A DNA stretch of 64,000 bases from Flaviflagellibacter sp963786225 (GCA_963786225.1 CAWAYQ010000006.1:62001-126000), one strand, 5' to 3'; counted from the first letter of the stretch, positions 46,015 through 55,355 are shown. The notes: generated by a model not told the origin, from the sequence alone. Numbers and translations are program-made.

Positions 46015-46142
46015 GATGTGTGCCGTCTCGGAGGGTTGGGGCGGCGACTGCCGCCGAAAGTCGCCGGAAATTGGCCTCTCGGAGGAGCGGGGTCAATGGC
46101 GGGGGTCTTCGCAAGCGCGTCGCGGCATGCTTTAGCGGGCGG

Positions 46143-46823
46143 ATGATGCAGAGTTCTTCGGAGAATCATGCCGTCGAGGCACTGGCCGAGGTGCGGGCCA
46201 AGATCGCCGCCGCGTGCAAGGCGGCCGGGCGCGGCCCGGCTTCGGTTACGCTTGTCGCGGTGACGAAGACGTTCGGGCCGGACGCGGTCGAGCCGGTTCT
46301 CGGCGCGGGGCAGACGGTGTTCGGCGAGAACCGGGTGCAGGAAGCCGAAGGGAAGTGGCCGGCGCTGAAGGCCGCGCATCCCGGCGTCGAGCTGCATCTC
46401 ATCGGACCGCTGCAATCAAACAAGGCCGCGGAGGCAGTCGCTTTGTTCGACGTCATCCATTCCGTGGACCGGCCGAAAATCGCCGCCGTCCTGGCGAAGG
46501 AGATCGCGCGGCAGGGCAGGAGCCCGCTTCTGTTCGTCCAGGTGAACACCGGAGCAGAGCCGCAGAAGGCGGGGGTCCTCCCGGAAGAGGCGGATGCGTT
46601 TCTTGCGGCGTGTCGGGATGAGCACGGCCTGAACATCCATGGGCTGATGTGCATTCCGCCGCTGGATGAGAACCCGGCGCCGCATTTCGCGCTGCTGGAG
46701 AAGATCGCGTTACGGAACGGCTTGACCGGACTTTCCATGGGGATGAGCGCGGATTTCGAGACGGCGATCCAGTTTGGAGCGACCCATGTCCGGGTCGGAA
46801 GCGCGATTTTCGGCGGAAGGTAA
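46143..46823 (+). CDS. YggS-type pyridoxal-phosphate homeostasis protein
   Basis: 226-residue TIM-barrel PLP carrier related to alanine racemase N-domain. PLP Lys in TLVAVTKTF, then FGENRVQEAEGKW and LHLIGPLQSNKA, and the phosphate site MGMSADFETAIQFGATHVRVGSAIFG. Starts at one of two adjacent ATGs (46143 or 46146). Confidence 0.95.
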   Translation: MMQSSSENHAVEALAEVRAKIAAACKAAGRGPASVTLVAVTKTFGPDAVEPVLGAGQTVFGENRVQEAEGKWPALKAAHPGVELHLIGPLQSNKAAEAVALFDVIHSVDRPKIAAVLAKEIARQGRSPLLFVQVNTGAEPQKAGVLPEEADAFLAACRDEHGLNIHGLMCIPPLDENPAPHFALLEKIALRNGLTGLSMGMSADFETAIQFGATHVRVGSAIFGGR

Positions 46824-46846
46824 CTCTCTCCCGTCAATGGAGAGAG
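46824..46846. repeat. CTCTCTCC/GGAGAGAG hairpin between convergent genes
   Basis: Perfect 8-bp inverted repeat (46824-46831 and 46839-46846) right after the yggS stop and before the end of the convergent transpeptidase gene. Member of the CCCTCTCC-type family here; placed to terminate both transcripts. Confidence 0.6.
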
Positions 46847-46847
46847 A

Positions 46848-47375
46848 TCACCTCACTAACAGCACCGTCTCGGCCCCCAGAAATGGCAACAGCCGCTCCA
46901 TGTCGCGGCGTCTCAGCGCCACGCAGCCGGCGGTAGGTTTGAATCCCGGGCGGGCGAGGTGCATGAAAATCGCCGAACCGCGTCCGGCCAGGCGCGGAGC
47001 GTCGTTCCACCCGAGCTCGATTACGTAATCGTAGACGTCGTCCGTGCGCCACATCTCCTCATGCGAGGCGAGATAGGGGGCGCGGACGGGGCGGTTGTAA
47101 TTCCGGTCGCCGGGGGCATCGCACCACAAATCGTTCTTCCGGGTGATGCGGGTTGGTAGCGCTGTCATCGGGCGCCCGACCTTGTCGCGCCGAAACCAGA
47201 GGCGGCGCAGGGGAAGCAGGCCGCGCGGCGTGGCGCCGTCGCCTTCCCGTTTGCGGGAAACAACCCCGGCCTTGCCGAGCGCGACGGGGAACCGGAACGG
47301 GCCGGCGAGCAAAATGCCGCGCTGGGGCTCGTTTGCGCCGGAGACTACATATATGCGGCGAAACGTGGGGGACAC
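46848..47375 (-). CDS. L,D-transpeptidase family (YkuD-like) protein
   Basis: 175 residues from a GTG. The C-terminal HLARPGFKPTAGCVALRRRD has the catalytic His and Cys in the HX...GC order of the L,D-transpeptidase catalytic domain. No clear signal peptide, which is typical of this short rhizobial form. It would make 3-3 peptidoglycan cross-links or attach lipoproteins if exported; substrate unknown. Confidence 0.85.
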   Translation of the reverse strand: MSPTFRRIYVVSGANEPQRGILLAGPFRFPVALGKAGVVSRKREGDGATPRGLLPLRRLWFRRDKVGRPMTALPTRITRKNDLWCDAPGDRNYNRPVRAPYLASHEEMWRTDDVYDYVIELGWNDAPRLAGRGSAIFMHLARPGFKPTAGCVALRRRDMERLLPFLGAETVLLVR

Positions 47376-47487
47376 CGGTTAAGCCCTCGGTATGAGGCGT
47401 CTAGGTGGCTTGCGCGGCGGCGCGGCCGTGTTCTACTTCGACGGCACGGATTTGAAGCGCCACCGAAAGGCGGCAGAGAGGCACGAT

Positions 47488-48174
47488 ATGGCGGCCGCGC
47501 GCAAGATTCTCGTGGTCGAGGACGATGCGGACCTGCGCGAGGCGCTGATCGAACAGATCGCGCTTCACGACGAGTTCGAGCCTGTTCCCGCCACCAGCGC
47601 CGCCGCGGCCATCGAGGCCGTCAAGGCGGGCCATATGGATCTCGTTTTGATGGATGTCGGCCTGCCGGACATGGACGGGCGCGAGGCGGTGAAAACCATG
47701 CGCGCCAACGGCTACAAGGGCCCCGTCATCATGCTGACCGGCCACGATTCGGAGGCCGATACGATCGAGGGGCTGGAGGCCGGCGCGAACGATTATGTCG
47801 CAAAGCCGTTCCGCTTCGCCGTTCTCCTCGCCCGCATCCGCGCCCAGCTTCGCAGCCATGAGGCAAGCGAGGATGCCGTGCTGTCGATCGGTCCGTACAC
47901 GTTCCGGCCGGCGACCAAACTTCTGATGAGCGAGCGCGGCTCGAAAGTGCGGCTGACGGAAAAGGAAACCTCGATCCTGCGTTATCTCTATCGGGCCAAC
48001 GGCAAGGTGGTCGGCCGCGACGAGCTGCTGCAGGAGGTGTGGGGATATAATGCCGAAGTAACGACGCACACGCTGGAAACTCATATCTACCGTCTCAGGC
48101 AGAAGATCGAGAAAGACCCGTCGAGCGCGGCACTGCTCGTGACGGAAGCCGGCGGCTACAAACTTGTGCCGTAA
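47488..48174 (+). CDS. OmpR/PhoB-type response regulator, CenR-like
   Basis: 228 residues. Receiver domain with acidic pocket EDD, phosphoacceptor Asp56 (LVLMDVGLPDMDG), Thr in MLTGHD and Lys in VAKPF; C-terminal winged helix ending TTHTLETHIYRLRQKIEKDP and TEAGGYKLVP. The wording resembles CenR, an envelope regulator of alphaproteobacteria, but I base that on memory. No kinase gene is adjacent. The small cyclic-nucleotide-fold gene follows 24 bases later. Confidence 0.93.
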   Translation: MAAARKILVVEDDADLREALIEQIALHDEFEPVPATSAAAAIEAVKAGHMDLVLMDVGLPDMDGREAVKTMRANGYKGPVIMLTGHDSEADTIEGLEAGANDYVAKPFRFAVLLARIRAQLRSHEASEDAVLSIGPYTFRPATKLLMSERGSKVRLTEKETSILRYLYRANGKVVGRDELLQEVWGYNAEVTTHTLETHIYRLRQKIEKDPSSAALLVTEAGGYKLVP

Positions 48175-48198
48175 GGACAAGCCCTTCAGGAGCGGCGC

Positions 48199-48657
48199 TT
48201 GAACCTGGACGAGAATATCCGCGCCCTCGAGCGCACGCCGCTTTTCGCCGATGCCGGCAGCGACGCGCTACGCCTGCTCGCGTTCTCCGCCGAGGTCGTC
48301 AATCTCGGCGCGGGCGATATTCTGTTCGAGCGGGGTGAAGAGGCGCGGATCGGCTATGCCGTCGTGCGCGGGCGCATCAAGCTCGGCGCCGGGGACAACG
48401 GATCCCTTGTGGCCGGACCGGGCGCCCTGATCGGCGAGATGGCGCTTCTCGTCGAGACGACGAGGCCCTGCAGCGCGTACGCATTGGAGCCGGCTCAGCT
48501 GCTTGCGATTCCCCGTCCGCTGTTCCTCCGTATGTTGCACGCGTTCCCGGCTCTCGCCGCCGGTCTCAGAACGAAGCTCATTTCCCGGATGCGCGCCGAA
48601 CACGCAACGCTGCAGCGCATTCAGACGCAGCTCGGCAAGGCGCCGTCGGACGACTAG
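48199..48657 (+). CDS. Cyclic nucleotide-binding-fold protein without DNA-binding domain
   Basis: 152 residues from TTG 48199, with AGGAG well placed upstream. One cNMP-binding beta barrel (about 12-130): FADAGSDALRLLAFSAEVV, GDILFERGEEARIGYAVVRG, GALIGEMALLVETTRPCSAYA. The protein ends after the C-helix, so it lacks the Crp helix-turn-helix. Probably cotranscribed with the response regulator; a role as a signal-binding partner is inference. Its stop overlaps that of convergent xth. Confidence 0.87.
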   Translation: MNLDENIRALERTPLFADAGSDALRLLAFSAEVVNLGAGDILFERGEEARIGYAVVRGRIKLGAGDNGSLVAGPGALIGEMALLVETTRPCSAYALEPAQLLAIPRPLFLRMLHAFPALAAGLRTKLISRMRAEHATLQRIQTQLGKAPSDD

Positions 48658-49457
48658 AGGTCGAGGTGCGCGATCAATGGCACGTGATCGGAGGGCCGAT
48701 CCCAGCTGCGCGCCGGTTTCAGGATTTCGATGGGGCCGATGGCCGGTTCGAGATCGCGGCTGACCCAGACATGATCGAGCCTGCGGCCGCGGTTGGATAT
48801 TTCCCAATTCGGTGAGCGGTAGCTCCACCACGTAAAGACACGCTCGGGCTCGGGCTTGTTGTGGCGCACGGCGTCGATCCACTTGCCTTCGCCGATGATG
48901 CCGGTGAGGCGCTCGGTCTCCGCGGGCGTGTGGCTGACGACGCCGAGCATCTGCTTGTGGCTCCAGACATCGTCCGGCAACGGCGCGACATTGAGATCGC
49001 CGACGAGAATCGTGCGCGCTGGCGCGCCACCGTTCGTCCAGTGCCGCATCTCGTCGAGATATGCGAGCTTGTGCGCGAATTTCGGATTGAGGTCGGGATC
49101 CGGAATATCGCCGCCGGCGGGAACGTAGAAATTGTGCAGTGAGATGCCCTGCGCCGCACCCTCGCCGAACGTCACCGCGATGTGGCGCGCGTCCTCCTTG
49201 CCGCCGAAGCGGAAGCGGTCGACCTCGCCGAAGGGCAGGCGCGAAAGGATGGCGACGCCGTGATAGCCCTTCTGGCAGGTCATGGCCGCATGGGCGTAGC
49301 CGCGTGCGTTGAACGCCGAGAGCGGAAACTGGCCCTCCAGACACTTCGTCTCCTGCAGGCAGATCACGTCGGGTTGGGCCTCGTCGAGAAGCCGGGCGAC
49401 GAGATCGATGCGCAGGCGCACCGAATTGATGTTCCAGGAGGCGATTTTGAGGGGCAT
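48654..49457 (-). CDS. xth: Exodeoxyribonuclease III
   Basis: AP endonuclease and 3'-5' exonuclease of base-excision repair. 267 residues of the EEP fold with metal-binding Glu in LQETKC, GDLNVAP, and the C-terminal SDHVPLIAHLDL catalytic His/Asp. Starts at ATG 49457 with SWNINSVR at the N-terminus. Confidence 0.96.
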   Translation of the reverse strand: MPLKIASWNINSVRLRIDLVARLLDEAQPDVICLQETKCLEGQFPLSAFNARGYAHAAMTCQKGYHGVAILSRLPFGEVDRFRFGGKEDARHIAVTFGEGAAQGISLHNFYVPAGGDIPDPDLNPKFAHKLAYLDEMRHWTNGGAPARTILVGDLNVAPLPDDVWSHKQMLGVVSHTPAETERLTGIIGEGKWIDAVRHNKPEPERVFTWWSYRSPNWEISNRGRRLDHVWVSRDLEPAIGPIEILKPARSWDRPSDHVPLIAHLDL

Positions 49458-49514
49458 GAGGCGATGATTTCCGGGCGGGCCGGAGAGATAGAGCTTTGGC
49501 GCCTCAAACGCAAA

Positions 49515-49542
49515 GCGCCCGGTCTGGGGGGAGACCGGGCGC
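49515..49542 (-). terminator. Strong hairpin between lolA and xth
   Basis: Perfect 11-bp stem GCGCCCGGTCT/AGACCGGGCGC (49515-49525 and 49532-49542) with a six-base loop. Read leftward it is followed by TTTGCGTTT, so it probably ends the lolA transcript before xth. Confidence 0.65.
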
Positions 49543-49690
49543 CGACGCTTTATGCGTGCCGCCGGGAGGGTTGGCCGGCGGTTGCAGCGACGTCCGTGGA
49601 GACGGGGGCACCACTGGAGTGGGCGCGCTGCTTAAAGACACATCTATGGGCTGGGCCGAGCGATTCAACGAATCGGGCGTTCACGACCGT

Positions 49691-49710
49691 GTGAGGCAAA
49701 AATGCCTCAC
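49691..49710 (-). terminator. Hairpin just after the lolA stop
   Basis: 8-bp stem GTGAGGCA/TGCCTCAC (49691-49698 and 49703-49710) with a four-base loop, nine bases after the lolA stop. No T-tail follows on the minus strand; it may protect the 3' end or assist the stronger hairpin downstream. Confidence 0.4.
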
Positions 49711-49718
49711 CTGAGCGC

Positions 49719-50696
49719 CTAGCGACGCTCGCTGCTGTCGTGGGTGTAGTCGACCGCGAACAGCTTTTCGTCGGGCCGGGTCGTCGTATCGAGATCGGAG
49801 AGGGCTACTGTCGTGTCGAGGCCCTGCGCGTCGGTGATCGTCCACTGCTTCAGCTCGAAAGACTTCTTATTCTCGGTTCCGAACACCAGCTGAATTCGCG
49901 CCTTGCCGCCGAACGTCGTCTCTTCCTCGATGGCCACACTGATAAGGCCCGGCTCCTCGTAGACGGCCGTGACCTTGGAATCGCGAGAAAGGTCCATATT
50001 GGTGTCGAGCAGGAATTTCAGCGGCGTCTGCGACAGCGGATAGACATCCTGCGTCGCGAGCTTGCGGTCGCGCACGACGAGGGACTTGCCGTCGGCGATG
50101 ATGTCGGTGGTCGATGGCCGCTGGTAGTAGAAGCGGACCTTGCCGGGTTTCTGCAGGAAGAATTTGCCGTCGGCGCGGCTGCCGTCCGGACCGACCTGGG
50201 TGAAATTGCCGACCAGGGTACGAATGCCGTTGAAATAGGTGTTCACCCTGCTGAGGGTCTGAGCCTCCGACGGGGCGTCCACAGGATTTGCTGCGGCCAG
50301 GACCTCGATCGGGTCGGGCTGCGGCGCCGTGATATCCAAAGGCGCTGCGACCTCTTCGGTCGTCGGATCATTGCTGGCTGAAGCCGCCGCAACCTCGACG
50401 TTGGGCTCGACGGTGGCGGCTGGTTCCGTAGCCGGAGAAGGTTCGGCCGGTTCGGGCGCCACGGAAATTGCGGAAGTTGCGGCGATCTCGCCGATGCTCG
50501 TGGGCGCAGGGGCCGGCGCCGCAACGACGGGAGCCAAAACAACGGGAGCCGCAACAACGGTGGCGGGGGCGGCTTTCGCTGTCAGATGGGCGGGCCGCGG
50601 CTTGGGATTCGGCACCGCCTGCGCTGACGCGGGCGTGCTGAGGCAGGCGGCCAACGCAGCCGCAGCAGACAGACCAGGCAAACGACGCAGGATCAT
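49719..50696 (-). CDS. lolA: Outer-membrane lipoprotein carrier protein LolA-like, with Ala/Pro-rich extension
   Basis: Periplasmic carrier moving lipoproteins from LolCDE to the outer membrane. 325 residues from ATG 50696: signal peptide (LRRLPGLSAAAALAACLSTP), a low-complexity Ala/Pro/Val/Glu linker of about 120 residues (about 28-145), then the LolA fold (FNGIRTLVGNFTQVGPDGSR; KPGKVRFYYQRPS). E. coli LolA is about 200 residues, so the extension is unusual in length. Located beside ftsK, as in many Proteobacteria. Confidence 0.92.
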   Translation of the reverse strand: MILRRLPGLSAAAALAACLSTPASAQAVPNPKPRPAHLTAKAAPATVVAAPVVLAPVVAAPAPAPTSIGEIAATSAISVAPEPAEPSPATEPAATVEPNVEVAAASASNDPTTEEVAAPLDITAPQPDPIEVLAAANPVDAPSEAQTLSRVNTYFNGIRTLVGNFTQVGPDGSRADGKFFLQKPGKVRFYYQRPSTTDIIADGKSLVVRDRKLATQDVYPLSQTPLKFLLDTNMDLSRDSKVTAVYEEPGLISVAIEEETTFGGKARIQLVFGTENKKSFELKQWTITDAQGLDTTVALSDLDTTTRPDEKLFAVDYTHDSSERR

Positions 50697-50758
50697 CAAA
50701 TTTCCCCGAGCGCGTGCTGCATAGGCGCGCTCTGTGGCGACAAAGCGGTGAAAGCGGC

Positions 50759-53299
50759 TCAAAAATTACCGGCGCGCTCGTCTTCCACCAGAATCTCGCG
50801 TTTGCCGGCGTGATTGGCGGCGCTGACGATTCCCTCGTTCTCCATACGCTCGACGAGAGACGCGGCACGATTATAGCCGATCTGCAAACGCCGCTGAATG
50901 TAGCTTGTCGAGCACTTCTTGTCGCGGAGAACGACCTGGACGGCCTGATCGTACAGCTCGGCGCCGGGTTCGCCGAACGAGCCCTTGTCGAACACCGAGC
51001 CGTCTTCACCCTCGCCCTCTTCCTCGGCCGCCGTTACGGCTTCAAGGTAATCGGGCGCCCCCTGCGCCTTCAGGTGACGCACGACTTTTTCGACCTCGGC
51101 GTCGGAGCAGAACGGTCCGTGGACGCGGCTGATACGGCCGCCGCCCTGCATGTGCAGCATGTCGCCCTGGCCGAGCAGCTGTTCGCCGCCGCCCTCGCCG
51201 AGAATAGTGCGGCTGTCGATCTTTGACGTGACCTGGAAGGAGATGCGGGTCGGGAAGTTCGCCTTGATCGTGCCTGTAATGACATCGACCGACGGACGCT
51301 GCGTCGCCATGATGATGTGGATGCCCGCGGCGCGGGCCATCTGCGCCAGGCGCTGGACCGCGCCTTCGATCTCCTTGCCCGCGACCAGCATCAGGTCGGC
51401 CATCTCGTCGACGATGACGACGATGTAGGGAAGCTTCTCCAGCTCCATCTCTTCGCGTTCGTAAATCGCCTCGCCGGTGCGCTTGTCGAAACCTGTCTGT
51501 ACCGTGCGGTGAATGACCTCGCCCTTCTTGGCGGCCTCCACCATGCGGGCGTTGAAGCCGTCGATATTGCGGACGCCGACCTTCGACATCTTGCGGTAGC
51601 GATCTTCCATCTCGCGCACCGCCCATTTGAGCGCGACGACAGCCTTTTTCGGATCGGTGACGACCGGCGCGAGAAGATGCGGAATGCCGTCATAGACGGA
51701 GAGTTCGAGCATCTTCGGATCGATCATGATGAGCCGGCACTCGTCCGGCGTCAGCCGGTACAGCAAGCTCAGGATCATGGTGTTGATGGCGACCGATTTG
51801 CCGGAGCCGGTGGTGCCCGCGATCAGAAGATGCGGCATGCGCGCGAGTTCCGCGATGACCGGCGAGCCGCCGATCGTCTTGCCGAGGCAGAGCGGCAAGC
51901 GCATGTCGGAATTTTCGAAATCTTCCGCCGCCAGAAGCTCGCGCAGATAGACCGTCTCGCGCTTCGAATTCGGCATCTCGATGCCGATGACGTTGCGGCC
52001 CGGAACGACCGCGACTCGGACCGAGACCGCGCTCATCGAGCGGGCGATGTCGTCGGCGAGACCGACGACGCGCGAAGACTTGATTCCGGGAGCGGGCTCG
52101 AGTTCGTACAGCGTGACGACGGGGCCGGGCCGAACGTCGATGATCTCGCCCTTGACCCCGTAATCCTCAAGCACGCTTTCCAGCATGCGGGCGTTGTCTT
52201 CGAGTTCGGCTTTCGACAGCGCCACCCCGCCGCCCTTCTTGGGTGCGGCGAGAAGGTTGAGCGGCGGCACTTCATAGGTGTCGGGATCGAACGCCGCGGC
52301 CTGGGCGCGGCGGATCTGGCGCGGCGCGCGGCGTGCGGGCGCGGCCTCTTCTTCATCCTCTTCGGGCTCTTCCGGCTCGTAATCCTGGTCCTCGTCGGGC
52401 TCCTCGTCGCCCTGATCGAGCCGGCGCAGAAGATCGCGCATGCCGACGCGGCCGGCGTCGCGTTCGGTGTGCATGAAAGCGCCGCCGCGCAGCATGCGCC
52501 CGAAGCCGCTTTTCATGGCGAGCCAGTAGTGAACAACGAGGCCGAACGGCGCGAAGCCGTGTCCGCCCTCTTCTTCGAAATCGAACGGGTCGGCGTCGCG
52601 CGCCCCGCTACGGGCGTCGACCTTTGGCTCGGGATAGTCGTCCTCTTCCTCGGCTTCGGGCTCTTCCTCGTCCTCCTCGATCGCCTCCGCACGGCGGCGC
52701 ATCTTCGTCAGTTCGGGCATGTCGTCGTGGAAGGCGAAGCCTGCTGCGACGAATGCGAGGAACGCGGCACCGAGGCCGAGCGCGGCGGAGAGGGCCGCCG
52801 CGGCCATGCCGGAGGCGGGAAGCATGATGCGGAGCGCATGCACGATGCCGTCGCCGGTTATGCCGCCGAGGCCGCTCGGCAGCGGCCACGAAGCGGGTGG
52901 CGTCAGACTGGCGGCGAAGCTTGCGCCGACAAGCGAGGCGAACACCCAGGCAAGAAGGCGGAGCTTTTCACGGTCGAGGGTGCGGTGCAGCGCAAGGCGC
53001 CAGCCCCAGGCGGCGACCGGGAAAATGAGGCAGATCGCACCGAGGCCGAAGGTCTGCATCAGTACGTCGGCGATGAAGGCGCCGGGCGTGCCGAGAAGGT
53101 TTTTCGCAGCGCCGTCAACGGCGTTGTTGAAGCTCGGATCCTGCGCCGACCAGGTGACGAGCGAAAGCGCGGTCGCGACGCCGAGGCCGATCAGGACGAC
53201 GCCGCCGACTTCATACGCGCGGCGCAGCACGGCCTCCCGCAACTCGTCGGGAACCGCGCGCTTTCGTCTGACACCACTGCGGTAAACGAGCGCCCGCAC
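50759..53299 (-). CDS. ftsK: DNA translocase FtsK
   Basis: Septum-anchored motor that clears and aligns the terminus and stimulates XerCD. 846 residues from GTG 53299: about four to five membrane segments (to about 190), an acidic linker (EEDEEEPEAEEEDD and similar), alpha/beta motor with Walker A GTTGSGKS and IVIVDEMADLML, and the C-terminal gamma winged helix that reads KOPS (STSYIQRRLQIGYNRAA). The linker is short compared with E. coli FtsK. Separated from amtB by a clear terminator. Confidence 0.96.
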   Translation of the reverse strand: MRALVYRSGVRRKRAVPDELREAVLRRAYEVGGVVLIGLGVATALSLVTWSAQDPSFNNAVDGAAKNLLGTPGAFIADVLMQTFGLGAICLIFPVAAWGWRLALHRTLDREKLRLLAWVFASLVGASFAASLTPPASWPLPSGLGGITGDGIVHALRIMLPASGMAAAALSAALGLGAAFLAFVAAGFAFHDDMPELTKMRRRAEAIEEDEEEPEAEEEDDYPEPKVDARSGARDADPFDFEEEGGHGFAPFGLVVHYWLAMKSGFGRMLRGGAFMHTERDAGRVGMRDLLRRLDQGDEEPDEDQDYEPEEPEEDEEEAAPARRAPRQIRRAQAAAFDPDTYEVPPLNLLAAPKKGGGVALSKAELEDNARMLESVLEDYGVKGEIIDVRPGPVVTLYELEPAPGIKSSRVVGLADDIARSMSAVSVRVAVVPGRNVIGIEMPNSKRETVYLRELLAAEDFENSDMRLPLCLGKTIGGSPVIAELARMPHLLIAGTTGSGKSVAINTMILSLLYRLTPDECRLIMIDPKMLELSVYDGIPHLLAPVVTDPKKAVVALKWAVREMEDRYRKMSKVGVRNIDGFNARMVEAAKKGEVIHRTVQTGFDKRTGEAIYEREEMELEKLPYIVVIVDEMADLMLVAGKEIEGAVQRLAQMARAAGIHIIMATQRPSVDVITGTIKANFPTRISFQVTSKIDSRTILGEGGGEQLLGQGDMLHMQGGGRISRVHGPFCSDAEVEKVVRHLKAQGAPDYLEAVTAAEEEGEGEDGSVFDKGSFGEPGAELYDQAVQVVLRDKKCSTSYIQRRLQIGYNRAASLVERMENEGIVSAANHAGKREILVEDERAGNF

Positions 53300-53395
53300 G
53301 CAAAACCCTCCGTCGCTCGGAATCCTCCAAGCGAGTTAAGCGGGAAGGCGTAAAGCTTGGCTTAACCGTGAGGCTTCCGGGCTTAAGAGGGCATG

Positions 53396-53426
53396 AAAAA
53401 ACCCGGGCGGTGGACCCGCCCGGGTT
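53396..53426 (-). terminator. Rho-independent terminator of glnK-amtB
   Basis: 11-bp GC-rich stem AACCCGGGCGG/CCGCCCGGGTT (53400-53410 and 53416-53426) with a five-base loop. Read leftward it runs into a T6 tract (A run 53396-53401 on the plus strand). It lies 28 bases after the amtB stop. Confidence 0.85.
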
Positions 53427-53453
53427 CTTGAGTTTGGGAGGTGCTAACTCGGA

Positions 53454-54881
53454 TCAGATGCTGTAGGCGCGCTCCCCGTGCGAGGTGATGTCCAGGCCTT
53501 CGCGCTCGCTTTCGGCGGAGACGCGCAGACCGAAGACCAGATCGACCAGCTTGAACAGGATGAAGCTGCCGATGCCCGACCAGAGGATCGTGAAGCCAAC
53601 GGCCTTGATCTGCGCCATGACCTGCGTGGCGAAGACGTAGGCACCGGCCGTGCCCGCACCGTTGTCCAGCGTGTAGTCGACAACGCCCGCGCCGCCGAGA
53701 TCCGGGTTGACCAGGATACCGGTGGCGATGGCGCCGAGGATGCCGGCGACCGCATGGACGCCGAACACGTCCAGCAAGTCGTCGTAACCGATCGCGTTCT
53801 TCACCGTCGAGCAGAAGAAGAAGCACACGATGCCGGCGACGAAGCCAAGGCAGATCGCACCCATCGGACCGGCGAAGCCGGCTGCGGGCGTGATCGCGAC
53901 AAGACCGGCAACCGCGCCGGACGCCGCGCCGAGGAGGCTCGGCTTACCCTTGGCAATCCATTCGATGAACATCCAGCCGAGGCAGGCAGCGCCGGTTGCG
54001 ACGAACGTGTTGATCGAGGCCAGAGCGGCGTAGCCGTTGGCTTCGAGGTTGGAGCCGGCGTTGAAGCCGAACCAGCCGACCCACAGAAGGCAGGCGCCGA
54101 CCATGGTCAGCGTCAGCGAATGCGGGTGCAGCGCCTCACGGCCGTAACCGATGCGCGGGCCGAGGACGAGCGCACCAACGAGGCCGGCGATCCCGGCATT
54201 GATGTGCACGACGGTGCCGCCGGCGAAATCGATCGCGCCCATGCCCCAGAGCAGGCCAGCGCCGGCAACAGTGGCTTCAGCCGGGTTCGTTGCGGCGAAC
54301 TCCGGTCCCGGCCACCACCAGACCATGTGGGCCATCGGGAAGTAGATGAACGTGACCCAGAGAACCGTGAAGATGAGGAGCGAGGAGAACTTGATGCGCT
54401 CCGCGATGGCTCCGTAGATCAGGGCTGGGGTGAGGCAAGCGAAGGTCATCTGGAAGAGGACGAATGTCATTTCCGGAATGACGACGCCGCGCGAGAACGT
54501 CTCGACCGTGGTGCTCACCGTCACGCCCGAAAGGAAGGCTTTCGAGAAACCGCCGATGAAGGCGTTCCACGGGCCGCCGTCGGTGAAGGCGAGGCTGTAG
54601 CCGTACGTGACCCAGATGATGGAGACGAGGGCCACGCACACGAGAACCTGCGACAGGACCGAGAGCATGTTCTTGGAGCGGACGAGGCCGCCGTAGAACA
54701 GAGCAAGGCCCGGAACGGTCATCAGGAGGACGAGGACCGATGAGATGAGCATCCAGGTCGTGTCGCCCTTGTTGGGCACCGGAGCCGCGGCGGCGGCCTC
54801 CTGCGCAAATGCAGGCCCGGCGGCCAGCAGTCCGAGCAACGCCACAGGCGTCGCCAGACGTGCGAGTTTCGAAAGATTCAT
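53454..54881 (-). CDS. amtB: Ammonium transporter
   Basis: 475 residues from ATG 54881: N-terminal signal segment (LARLATPVALLGLLAAGPAF) and eleven membrane helices. The twin pore histidines are in VVHINAGIAGL and VFGVHAVAGILG, and the family block FYGGLVRSKNMLSVL is present. Trimeric channel for NH3/NH4+, blocked by GlnK. Downstream of glnK by 40 bases; the pair shares one promoter and terminator. Confidence 0.96.
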   Translation of the reverse strand: MNLSKLARLATPVALLGLLAAGPAFAQEAAAAAPVPNKGDTTWMLISSVLVLLMTVPGLALFYGGLVRSKNMLSVLSQVLVCVALVSIIWVTYGYSLAFTDGGPWNAFIGGFSKAFLSGVTVSTTVETFSRGVVIPEMTFVLFQMTFACLTPALIYGAIAERIKFSSLLIFTVLWVTFIYFPMAHMVWWWPGPEFAATNPAEATVAGAGLLWGMGAIDFAGGTVVHINAGIAGLVGALVLGPRIGYGREALHPHSLTLTMVGACLLWVGWFGFNAGSNLEANGYAALASINTFVATGAACLGWMFIEWIAKGKPSLLGAASGAVAGLVAITPAAGFAGPMGAICLGFVAGIVCFFFCSTVKNAIGYDDLLDVFGVHAVAGILGAIATGILVNPDLGGAGVVDYTLDNGAGTAGAYVFATQVMAQIKAVGFTILWSGIGSFILFKLVDLVFGLRVSAESEREGLDITSHGERAYSI

Positions 54882-54921
54882 GGAAGGAACTCCGGAAATG
54901 AGAGAGGCGGGCTTGAGAAGA

Positions 54922-55260
54922 TCAGAGAGCATCTTCGTCGGACTCGCCGGTGCGGATGCGGACGGCATGCTCGATCGGGGTGACGAAGATCTTTCCGTCG
55001 CCGATCTGGCCCGTCTTGGCGGTGGTGGTGATGGTGTCGATGACCTTGTCGACAAGCTTTGCGGGCACGGCGACTTCGATCTTCAGCTTCGGTAGGAAGC
55101 TCACCGCGTATTCCGCGCCGCGGTAGATTTCGGTGTGTCCCTTCTGGCGGCCATAACCTTTGACTTCCGTCACGGTCAGGCCGTGAACCCCCACGGCCGT
55201 CAAGGCGTCGCGCACCTCGTCCAGCTTGAAGGGCTTGATAATTGCCGTCACGAGTTTCAT
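54922..55260 (-). CDS. glnK: PII nitrogen regulatory protein
   Basis: 112 residues from ATG 55260 (MKLVTAIIKPFKLDEVRDAL). The T-loop reads GRQKGHTEIYRGAEY with the uridylylated Tyr51, and the C-terminus has IGDGKIFVTPIEHAVRIRTGE. Linkage to amtB marks it as GlnK rather than GlnB. It senses 2-oxoglutarate, ATP/ADP and glutamine status and controls AmtB. Confidence 0.96.
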   Translation of the reverse strand: MKLVTAIIKPFKLDEVRDALTAVGVHGLTVTEVKGYGRQKGHTEIYRGAEYAVSFLPKLKIEVAVPAKLVDKVIDTITTTAKTGQIGDGKIFVTPIEHAVRIRTGESDEDAL

Positions 55261-55355
55261 GCGTGGGCTCCCCGTCACTATCCGCCGCGGAGAAGTCCGC
55301 AACGGGTTAACTGACATGCGTTGGACACGCTTCCAGCGCATCAGCCCGTAGACGT

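Noticed and set aside
51317..53353. 678-codon plus-strand open frame opposite ftsK
   Set aside because: Composition mirrors the ftsK codons; no start context or recognisable domain.
53336..53386. CtrA site in the ftsK upstream region (three TTAA tetramers)
   Set aside because: No two TTAA are separated by seven bases, so the full CtrA consensus is not met.
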